Assembly (NCBI GenBank): GCA_030691865.1 | Contig: JAUYDL010000050.1 | Coordinates: 1-30,078 of the forward strand | Source: Candidatus Omnitrophota bacterium | GTDB lineage: Bacteria; Omnitrophota; Gorgyraeia; Gygaellales; Profunditerraquicolaceae | Length of the DNA: 30,078 nucleotides | Reading direction: 5' to 3' | Part shown: positions 22,586 to 28,983 of the stretch, in pieces | Layout of the letters: every line of letters begins with the position of its first letter | How positions within the stretch are numbered: the first letter of the stretch is position 1 | Program-made: the position numbers and the translations under genes | The notes under the pieces: model-generated | Told to the model about the DNA's origin: nothing | Database searches by the model: none | Seen by the model: the letters and a program-made list of their open reading frames with translations, nothing else

Positions 22586-23959
22586 ATGTATCAGTTAAAT
22601 CGTTTTAATACGGCTGACGGTTTACAGCTTCAGCCTATAGACATTGGGCATAAAGATTATATCGGAGTTATCTCTGCGGATACGGCATTCTGGGCGCTGG
22701 TGAGGAAAGATCAAGTCAGCCAGGTTCTAAACGACTCTCCTTTGCTTCGTAAATACCATAGGAAGCTAGGGGTTTTTAGCGAGGAGATAAAGACTTTAAG
22801 GACGGCTTTAAAGCCGTCCGCGGTATATTTTAATCCTACGGATCGCTGCAACTTGAATTGTTCATATTGTTACATTCCAAGAAGCTTACGCAAGAATGGT
22901 AAGCATATGTCTAGCCGCAAGCTTTTGGAAGCGCTAAAGATTTTAAAAACTTATTTTAAATCCAGCTTACCTAAAGGACAAAAACCGCAGATTGTTTTTC
23001 ACGGCGCAGAACCCCTGCTTAATAAAGAGGCTGTTTTTTTAGCCATAGATAGATTTGGCCAGGATTTTCGTTTTGGCATTCAAACCAACGGAACACTTTT
23101 GGATTCCCAGGATATAGAATTCCTAAAATCAAGAAGAATAAGTATTGGCCTTTCTCTCGATGGAGCCACTCCTTATGTAGCTGATCGCTTGCGCAGAAAC
23201 TGGGGCGGCCGCGGTGTTTCGCAGAAAGTAATAAAAGCAATCCGGCGGCTTAGAGGCTATGATAACTATTCTGTTATTTCTACCGTAACCAAAGAGAATA
23301 TGGCTTCGCAGGTTAAGATGGTTGAATTCTTACATCGCATGGAAGTGCCTACATGTATGCTTAATCCTGTGCGCTGCACTCTTATCAACAGTCGTAAGTA
23401 TAAGCCTTTGGATTCAGACATAGCCAGGCATTATTTGCAGGCGCTGGATCGCTCATATCAACTTTATCAAAAAACCGGCCGTAAACTTGTGGTAGCAAAC
23501 TTCGCCAACATCTTAATTGGCATTATTGCTCCTTTAGCTCGTCGCTTGATGTGCGATATCTCGCCCTGCGGCGGCGGAAGGTGTTTTTTTGCGGTTTCAA
23601 GTAGCGGGGATATGTTTCCTTGCAGCGAATTTATTGGAATTAAAAAGTTTAAAGGCGGCAATATTTTTAAAGATGATATCCGGAATGTTTTAAAAACAGC
23701 GTCATTTAAATCTGTTACACAGAGGTGTATTGAGAATATTGAGTCTTGTCATCGTTGCGCTATCCGTCATTTTTGCGGCGCGCCTTGTCCTGCTGAAGCC
23801 TATGGGATGAACGGCTCAACTGAAACCAGAGGAGCATTTTGTGAACTTTATGTAGAGCAAGTCCGCTATGCCTTCCGTCTTATTGCTGACAATAAAACCG
23901 ACGCTTATCTTTGGGATGGATGGGATAAAGATGCTTTTACTACTTTTAAGATGAGATAA
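22586..23959 (+). CDS. Radical SAM/SPASM peptide-modifying enzyme (CbpB-like)
   Basis: This 457-residue enzyme has an N-terminal region of about 85 residues, then the radical SAM CxxxCxxC motif in PTDRCNLNCSYCY (about 88-100). The C-terminal SPASM domain is complete: a CGGGRC/FFAVSSSGDMFPC first part, then CxxC-x5-C-x3-C in CHRCAIRHFCGAPC and a final Cys in GAFC, enough for two auxiliary [4Fe-4S] clusters. This layout is typical of RiPP maturases and anaerobic sulfatase-maturase relatives. The 35-residue peptide upstream is the obvious substrate. GGAG at 22578-22581 supports ATG 22586. The modification type (thioether, C-C or epimerisation) cannot be predicted; the single Cys in the peptide makes one thioether possible. 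Confidence 0.88.
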   Translation: MYQLNRFNTADGLQLQPIDIGHKDYIGVISADTAFWALVRKDQVSQVLNDSPLLRKYHRKLGVFSEEIKTLRTALKPSAVYFNPTDRCNLNCSYCYIPRSLRKNGKHMSSRKLLEALKILKTYFKSSLPKGQKPQIVFHGAEPLLNKEAVFLAIDRFGQDFRFGIQTNGTLLDSQDIEFLKSRRISIGLSLDGATPYVADRLRRNWGGRGVSQKVIKAIRRLRGYDNYSVISTVTKENMASQVKMVEFLHRMEVPTCMLNPVRCTLINSRKYKPLDSDIARHYLQALDRSYQLYQKTGRKLVVANFANILIGIIAPLARRLMCDISPCGGGRCFFAVSSSGDMFPCSEFIGIKKFKGGNIFKDDIRNVLKTASFKSVTQRCIENIESCHRCAIRHFCGAPCPAEAYGMNGSTETRGAFCELYVEQVRYAFRLIADNKTDAYLWDGWDKDAFTTFKMR

Positions 23960-23977
23960 CCTTAAGGAGGTTTTAGT

Positions 23978-24646
23978 ATGTTTCAAAATCACGGAAAGGC
24001 TTTTGTTTCCTGGAGCGGCGGGAAGGACTCGACATTGGCATATTACAATGCAATCAAAAATGACAAAGTAAAGGTTGCATATCTATTGAACATGCTTTCT
24101 GAAAACGGTACGCATTCGCGTTCTCATCATTTGAGTGTAGCTATGCTGAAAGCGCAGGCAGAAGCCATGGGGATTCCTATTATGCAAAGACAAGCGACTT
24201 GGGGAGGCTATGAAGAAGAATTCAAAAAGGCCCTTACGTTTTTTAAGAAAGAAGGAGTTCAGGCTGGCGTATTCGGAGATATAGATGTGCAAGAACATCG
24301 TGATTGGGTTGAGCGGGTCTGCAGCGAAAGCGGCTTAAATGCGATACTGCCTTTGTGGCAGCGGTCAAGAGAGTCGCTTATGGGCGAGTTCATCGCTTGC
24401 GGGTTTAAGGCGGTTATTGTAGCGGTAAAGCTTGAATGTATGGGCAGTGAATGGCTGGGAAGGCAGCTTGATGCAGAGTTTGTCAGGGATATAAAGCGCC
24501 TGCCGCAGGTTGACCTTTGCGGAGAAAACGGCGAGTATCATACTTTTGTCTATGACGGGCCTATTTTTAAGAAACCCGTGGAGTTTACTACGGGAGAAAA
24601 AGTTTTGAAAGATAATCATTGGTTTTTAAACCTTTTCTCGAGGTAA
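23978..24646 (+). CDS. Dph6/MJ0570-like ATP-pyrophosphatase (diphthine--ammonia ligase family)
   Basis: The 222-residue product is a PP-loop ATPase with SWSGGKDSTLAYYNA (about 11-25), GVFGDIDVQEHRDWVE and ENGEYHTFVYDGPIF near the end, the signature of the diphthine--ammonia ligase family. Bacteria lack diphthamide, so the eukaryotic/archaeal function does not apply; the enzyme probably makes an amide through an acyl-adenylate with ammonia. AAGGAGG precedes ATG 23978. Its place between two radical SAM genes in a cobalamin operon suggests amidation of the peptide or a corrinoid-related compound (inference). Confidence 0.85.
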   Translation: MFQNHGKAFVSWSGGKDSTLAYYNAIKNDKVKVAYLLNMLSENGTHSRSHHLSVAMLKAQAEAMGIPIMQRQATWGGYEEEFKKALTFFKKEGVQAGVFGDIDVQEHRDWVERVCSESGLNAILPLWQRSRESLMGEFIACGFKAVIVAVKLECMGSEWLGRQLDAEFVRDIKRLPQVDLCGENGEYHTFVYDGPIFKKPVEFTTGEKVLKDNHWFLNLFSR

Positions 24647-24653
24647 AAGTTTT

Positions 24654-25379
24654 ATGGGTGTTTATCATATTACTTACGTGCCAAAGTTAAGCGAGGTTTG
24701 CCTTTATTTTAATAGCGCCTGTAATTTTTCCTGCAGAGGCTGCATTGGCGATACTTACCCTTTAGATTGTCATTTGGATAAGAAGGAGGCTGCGCAAGCA
24801 AAAAATAGGGCGCTTAACATAAATAAAGTCGTGCCTTATTTAAAGCCCTTGTCCTTAAAAAAAGCAATCTTTTTGGGCAAAGAGCCAACAATAGATAGAG
24901 ATTTTTTACCTTTGGCAAGAATTTTAAAGAAAGATTTTTTTACTCACAATATTTTTATCACCAATGGCTGGGAATATGTTGAGGATGAAGCAATTGATGA
25001 AGCCTGTGTAAGCATTAAAGCAATTACTCTAGAGTTATTTGAGGATTTTACAGGTAAAGATGACCCACTTCGGGTTTTAAATAACTTTAAAAAATACGCC
25101 CATAACCACAATATTAAACTCCGAGCTGAAAGTATATTTATTCCCGGATACATTGATAATATTGAGATAGAAAAAATCGCGAAATTTATAAGCAGTGTTG
25201 ATTCTACAATCCCTTATCGCATTGATGGATATATTCCCTATTCAGAAAATGACAGGTTCAGGCGGCCAACTAAAAGCGAAATGGAAGAGGTAAAGTTGGT
25301 CGCTGAAAAATACCTACAGAATGTTTCTATTCTGCATTTTGGAACAAAAGTAAAGCATGAAGTGAAAAGATTATATTAA
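24654..25379 (+). CDS. Compact radical SAM enzyme of unknown specificity
   Basis: This 241-residue protein has the radical SAM motif CxxxCxxC in SACNFSCRGCIGD (about 22-34), a FLGKEPTIDRDFLPL segment in the place of the GGEP motif, and IFITNG. It is only a core partial barrel with no SPASM cysteines, like activating enzymes of the PflA group. It starts eight bases after the ATP-pyrophosphatase and ends just before the CbiE-like gene, so it is part of the riboswitch operon. Function is not recognisable. It could activate a glycyl-radical partner or act on the same pathway as the SPASM enzyme. Confidence 0.8.
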   Translation: MGVYHITYVPKLSEVCLYFNSACNFSCRGCIGDTYPLDCHLDKKEAAQAKNRALNINKVVPYLKPLSLKKAIFLGKEPTIDRDFLPLARILKKDFFTHNIFITNGWEYVEDEAIDEACVSIKAITLELFEDFTGKDDPLRVLNNFKKYAHNHNIKLRAESIFIPGYIDNIEIEKIAKFISSVDSTIPYRIDGYIPYSENDRFRRPTKSEMEEVKLVAEKYLQNVSILHFGTKVKHEVKRLY

Positions 25380-25396
25380 GATAGGAGATGGAGCAA

Positions 25397-26056
25397 ATGG
25401 ATAAACAGCTTGGTAACCTTTATATCGTAGGCGTGGGCCCGGGTTCTTCAGCGTATCTGACTATGCAAGCAAAACAAATCATTGAACAGTCCGATGTAAT
25501 CGCTGGTTATGAACTAAGCCTAAACGCTGTTAGAGAATCACTAAGCAATAAAAAAGTTTTGGTTCAAACTGTTGAGAATCAAAATGAGATGCTCGATATA
25601 GTGGCAAGAGAAAGAGAGATAGGCAAGGATTGTTCGATATTGCGGGTTGGGGATCCGTGTTATTCCTCCGGTATTAAGGAACTTCTTGATCGGTTTAAGG
25701 ATGCTCAGGTAATTCCAGGTATAAGCTCAATCCAGGTGGCCGCGGCTAAATTAGGCTTAGTTTTAGAGGAAGTAACTGTTTTGACGTTTCATACTCTACG
25801 CGGCGATATGAAAATAACAAAATCTATGCTTTTGAATAGCGTAAGGGATGGGAGGATAACTATTGTGCTCGTTGTAGCAGATTTTATGCCACAGGATGTT
25901 GCCAATTTTCTCATATCCGGTGGTATCGACCCTAAGCTGCCAGTTACTATCTTTGAGAATCTATCCTTGGAAAACGAGCGCATTTTTCATGGAGGACTAA
26001 GCGGCATACTCAAAGAGTCTTTTACCTATCTTTCTGTAATGGTAATCGGGGTATGA
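25397..26056 (+). CDS. cbiE: Orphan CbiE-like corrin C-methyltransferase (precorrin-6Y/cobalt-precorrin-7 C5 family)
   Basis: The product is a tetrapyrrole methylase of about 219 residues with the N-terminal LYIVGVGPGSSAYLT SAM-binding loop, ADxxxGYE-like DVIAGYELSL, LRVGDPCYSSGI, and IPGISSIQVAAAKLGL followed by VTVLTFHTLRGD, which places it with CbiE/CobL-N. It lacks the CbiT (C15) half found in CobL. No other corrin-ring synthesis gene (cbiC, D, F, G, H, J, K, L) is present in the window. ATG 25397 has a well-spaced AGGAG; ATG 25388 is an alternative. An isolated CbiE in a salvage/uptake operon may have another substrate (inference). Confidence 0.85.
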   Translation: MDKQLGNLYIVGVGPGSSAYLTMQAKQIIEQSDVIAGYELSLNAVRESLSNKKVLVQTVENQNEMLDIVAREREIGKDCSILRVGDPCYSSGIKELLDRFKDAQVIPGISSIQVAAAKLGLVLEEVTVLTFHTLRGDMKITKSMLLNSVRDGRITIVLVVADFMPQDVANFLISGGIDPKLPVTIFENLSLENERIFHGGLSGILKESFTYLSVMVIGV

Positions 26057-26067
26057 GGATATATTAA

Positions 26068-26910
26068 ATGAGAAATTCAAAATTATCAATTGGGAAAATA
26101 GGAATAATTGTATTTTTGTTTACAGCGCAATCTCTATTGGCTCAAGAAAATTTCCCTCAAAGAATAATTTCTTTGGGGCCTTCTATAACTAAGGCGCTAT
26201 ATCTTTTAAGAGTTCAGGAGAAGTTGATAGCTAATACCGTCTACTGCATTGATCCTCCTGAAGCAAAAAAGAAAGAAAAAGTTGGCACAGCTTGTAAGGT
26301 AAACATAGAGAAAGTATTTCGTCTTGAGCCCGATTTAGTTTTGGCAACGTCTTTAATAGACCCGCGCTCAATAGAGAAATTAAAGAACTTAGGGCTAAGG
26401 GTTGTCACCTTTTCTACGCCAAAAAATTTTAATGATATATGTAAACAGTTCTTGGAATTAGGCAGGTTAGTTGATAAAGAAAATGAGGCAAAAGAGATTG
26501 TAAAGAATGCCGAAAATGAGGCAATTTTAATTAGAGAAAAGGTTAAAGGTTTGCATAAATCCAAAGTGTTTGTTCAGGTGGGAGCAAGGCCTTTATTTGC
26601 GGCAACGGGCAATTATTTTGTTAATGACTATATTGAATTTGCCGGCGGAATAAATATTGCTAAAGAGGCAAAAGAAGGTATTTACTCCAGAGAGCGGATT
26701 CTAAAAGAAAATCCCGATGTAATAATTATTACTACTATGGGTATGGTAGCAGAGGAAGAGAAAAAGATTTGGCAGAAATATAATGCTTTAAGCGCGGCAA
26801 AATTTGGCCGAATTTACATTATAGATACTGATAAAATTACCAGTCCCACGCCACAGAGTTTTATAACGACTTTAAAAGAGTTCGTTTGTATTTTACATCC
26901 GGGAGAATAA
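26068..26910 (+). CDS. btuF: Cobalamin ABC transporter periplasmic binding protein (BtuF-like)
   Basis: The 280-residue protein has a basic N terminus and hydrophobic signal peptide (about 1-24, cleavage near LLA-Q), then the class III binding-protein fold: RIISLGPSITKALYLL, a VGTACKVNIEKVFRLEPDLVLA segment and a long linking helix. This is typical of BtuF and related siderophore or haem binders. The position upstream of permease and ATPase genes, inside the cobalamin riboswitch operon and ahead of a btuB-like receptor, supports cobalamin or corrinoid as ligand. No lipobox is seen, so it should be soluble in the periplasm. Confidence 0.9.
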   Translation: MRNSKLSIGKIGIIVFLFTAQSLLAQENFPQRIISLGPSITKALYLLRVQEKLIANTVYCIDPPEAKKKEKVGTACKVNIEKVFRLEPDLVLATSLIDPRSIEKLKNLGLRVVTFSTPKNFNDICKQFLELGRLVDKENEAKEIVKNAENEAILIREKVKGLHKSKVFVQVGARPLFAATGNYFVNDYIEFAGGINIAKEAKEGIYSRERILKENPDVIIITTMGMVAEEEKKIWQKYNALSAAKFGRIYIIDTDKITSPTPQSFITTLKEFVCILHPGE

Positions 26911-26911
26911 A

Positions 26912-27928
26912 ATGAGAAAAAAAGTTATTCACTGGGCTTTCTGGGTATTGGTTTTGTTTTGCCTGCTCCTGGGAATTGCCCTTTTCTCCCTATGCGTGGG
27001 TTCAGTAGATATGCCTTTAAAGAAGATTTTAAAAGTTATTTTTGAAGGAAGAGGTTCCAGTGAATATAGCATCCTTTTTGATATCCGTCTGCCTCGGATT
27101 ATCTTGGGGTTTGCTATAGGTGGGGCATTGAGTTTGGCAGGTGTAATTTTACAGGGGATGTTTCGTAATCCCTTAGTTGAACCGTATACCCTTGGTATCT
27201 CAGGGGGAGCAGCTGTAGGCGTGTGCCTGAATATCGTTTTAGGGTTAAGCCGTGGCCTGGGAATAATATCTTTACCTATATGCGGATTTTTAGGCGCGAT
27301 TTTGGTTATTTTGCTCGTTTATTCTTTAAGTATAAGAAAAGGCATCTTAAAGATACAAGGCCTTCTTCTTACCGGCGTGATGATAAGTTTTATTTCCTCA
27401 TCGTTAATCATGCTGATCATGTCTGTTTCGCATACAGAAGACCTTCATGGGATTGTTTTCTGGGTTATGGGATCTTTAGAAGAGCCAAATTGGCTGCTTA
27501 TAAAATTAGCATTAGGCATAGCTGTATTTGGCTTGGCGGTTTCCTATCTTTTTTGTTTTGATCTTAATGCTTTTTCTTTAGGTGAAGAGGAAGCGCTTCA
27601 TTTGGGCATAAATGTAGAAAGAGCCAAGAGGCTGCTTTTTGTCGTAGCTTCTTTGCTTACGGGTTTTAGCGTATCTGTAGCCGGCATCATTGGTTTTGTC
27701 GGCCTGGTTGTTCCTCATTTTATTCGTATGTTCGTGGGGTCAGATCACAGGATACTTTTAATCAGCTCATTTCTTTGTGGCGCGATTTTTCTTATATTCT
27801 GCGACAGTTTAGCCAGGATAATCATTGCTCCGCTAGAATTACCTGTTGGTGTAATTACCGGTATATTGGGCGGCAGCCTTTTTATTTATACCTTATCCAA
27901 AAAGCAAGTTAGTTTGGAGGGTAAATAG
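26912..27928 (+). CDS. btuC: Cobalamin ABC transporter permease (BtuC/FecCD family)
   Basis: This inner-membrane permease has 338 residues and about ten predicted hydrophobic helices. FecCD-family motifs include IRLPRIILGFAIGGALSLAGVILQGMFRNPLVEPYTLGISGGA-type sequence near residues 47-90 and GFVGLVVPHFIRMFVGSDHR (about 254-273), the coupling-helix region. It starts one base after btuF and is followed directly by btuD. It would form the BtuC2D2F importer. Confidence 0.93.
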   Translation: MRKKVIHWAFWVLVLFCLLLGIALFSLCVGSVDMPLKKILKVIFEGRGSSEYSILFDIRLPRIILGFAIGGALSLAGVILQGMFRNPLVEPYTLGISGGAAVGVCLNIVLGLSRGLGIISLPICGFLGAILVILLVYSLSIRKGILKIQGLLLTGVMISFISSSLIMLIMSVSHTEDLHGIVFWVMGSLEEPNWLLIKLALGIAVFGLAVSYLFCFDLNAFSLGEEEALHLGINVERAKRLLFVVASLLTGFSVSVAGIIGFVGLVVPHFIRMFVGSDHRILLISSFLCGAIFLIFCDSLARIIIAPLELPVGVITGILGGSLFIYTLSKKQVSLEGK

Positions 27929-28726
27929 ATGCTCGAGCTAAAAAACCTGGCCTGCGGTTACGATTCAAAGCCTGTTCTTCAAGACATTGAATTTAAGGTT
28001 GAGGATAAGGAGTTTGTGGGAATAATTGGGCCTAATGGCTCAGGAAAGACGACGCTTCTTCGAGCTATAACCCGCGTCCTTAAACCAAGCAAAGGAGCGG
28101 TTTTTCTTAATGGAAAAAATATATGGCAGATGAGATTTAAGGATTTGGCCAGGTACGTAGCAGTAGTTCCGCAGAACTTTGGCGGGGTAGATATGAGTGT
28201 AGAAGACTTTGTGCTTTTAGGTAGAATTCCCTATCTGGAAAGATTGCAATTTTTTGAGTCAAAGATGGACCTGTTTATTGCGGAAAGATGCCTGAGCTTG
28301 ACTGATACCCTTAAGCTTAAGGGTAAGTTAATGTCGGAGATAAGCGGCGGAGAAAGTCAGCTTGTTCTCATAGCGCGCGCCTTGGCGCAGGAGCCGAAAT
28401 TGCTTTTATTAGATGAGCCAACCGCGCATTTGGATATAACGCATCAGGTAAGCATTTTGGATCTTATTAAGAGGTTAAATAAAGAACTTGGGCTTACGGT
28501 AGTTATGGTTTTGCATGATCTGAATTTAGCCAGCGAATATTGCCAGCGCCTGGTGCTCATTAATGAGGGCAGAATTTATAAGACAGGCACACCCCAAGAA
28601 GTCTTGAGCTATAAGATTATCGAGGAAGTGTATAAAACGGTTGTGGTTGTGGAAAAGAATCCGGTTTCTTCAAAGCCATACGTTGTTCTTGTTTCTCAAG
28701 AAGAGAAAGAAAAGCGCGGGAAGTAA
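27929..28726 (+). CDS. btuD: Cobalamin ABC transporter ATP-binding protein (BtuD-like)
   Basis: The ATPase energises the importer formed with the preceding permease. The 265-residue sequence has Walker A GPNGSGKTTLL (about 35-45), a Q-loop VVPQNF, the ABC signature as ISGGESQ, Walker B LLLLDEPTAHLD and the switch histidine in VLHDLN. The gene begins directly after the btuC stop and is the last gene before the palindromic repeat and the second riboswitch, so it probably ends the long operon. Confidence 0.94.
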   Translation: MLELKNLACGYDSKPVLQDIEFKVEDKEFVGIIGPNGSGKTTLLRAITRVLKPSKGAVFLNGKNIWQMRFKDLARYVAVVPQNFGGVDMSVEDFVLLGRIPYLERLQFFESKMDLFIAERCLSLTDTLKLKGKLMSEISGGESQLVLIARALAQEPKLLLLDEPTAHLDITHQVSILDLIKRLNKELGLTVVMVLHDLNLASEYCQRLVLINEGRIYKTGTPQEVLSYKIIEEVYKTVVVVEKNPVSSKPYVVLVSQEEKEKRGK

Positions 28727-28736
28727 ATAGAATAAA

Positions 28737-28791
28737 GGGGACGGTTCTATTTTTCCGTCGCTTATTTGGGTTAAAAAATAGAACCGTCCCC
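28737..28791. repeat. Second GGGGACGGTTCTATTTTT palindrome
   Basis: GGGGACGGTTCTATTTTT (28737-28754) and its perfect reverse complement (28774-28791) enclose a 19-base loop. The arms are identical to those at 4285-4338, but the loop sequence differs. It lies ten bases after btuD and could also act as a transcription barrier between the operon and the btuB leader. Confidence 0.9.
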
Positions 28792-28856
28792 GAAAGCGAT
28801 TTTCTTGGCTGGTATTGTTATAAGCACAGAGTATAAGGAATTAATTAATTTATCCG

Positions 28857-28956
28857 GATAGGTAAAGGAAGTGAAGGTGCGATTCCTTTCGCTGCCCCGC
28901 AACGGTAATGTAAATCAGTCTACCTACTGTTTTACGAGCCCGGACGATTACTTATC
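28857..28956 (+). promoter_or_regulatory. Compact cobalamin-type riboswitch upstream of btuB
   Basis: The leader contains GGTGCGATTCC, CTGCCCCGCAACGGTAA and GCCCGGACGA, the cobalamin-aptamer core blocks. GATAGGTAA (28857-28865) pairs with TTACTTATC (28948-28956) as P1 along nine positions, with one G-U. Between them a GTAAA...TTTAC arm contains a CAGT/ACTG hairpin in place of the longer arm and the GCCACTG block of the first riboswitch. The aptamer is only about 100 bases. No terminator follows; instead GGGAGGAG (28973-28980) lies close downstream, suggesting control of translation. Confidence 0.85.
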
Positions 28957-28983
28957 TCGGAAGTATTCTCGTGGGAGGAGAAA

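Noticed and set aside
21422..23959. Classical lasso-peptide cluster (AsnB-like cyclase plus short precursor)
   Set aside because: There is no leader peptidase or RiPP recognition element protein of the lasso type, the precursor has no Gly1 core with an Asp/Glu at position 7-9 after a leader, and a SPASM enzyme is present instead.
27223..27561. 112-codon plus-strand frame inside btuC
   Set aside because: It is an alternative frame within a clear FecCD permease gene, with no ribosome binding site or recognisable motif.
28737..28791. Intrinsic terminator for the btu operon
   Set aside because: The arms are identical to the intergenic repeat near 4.3 kb and no T-run follows the second arm, so a repeat is the better primary call; termination remains possible.
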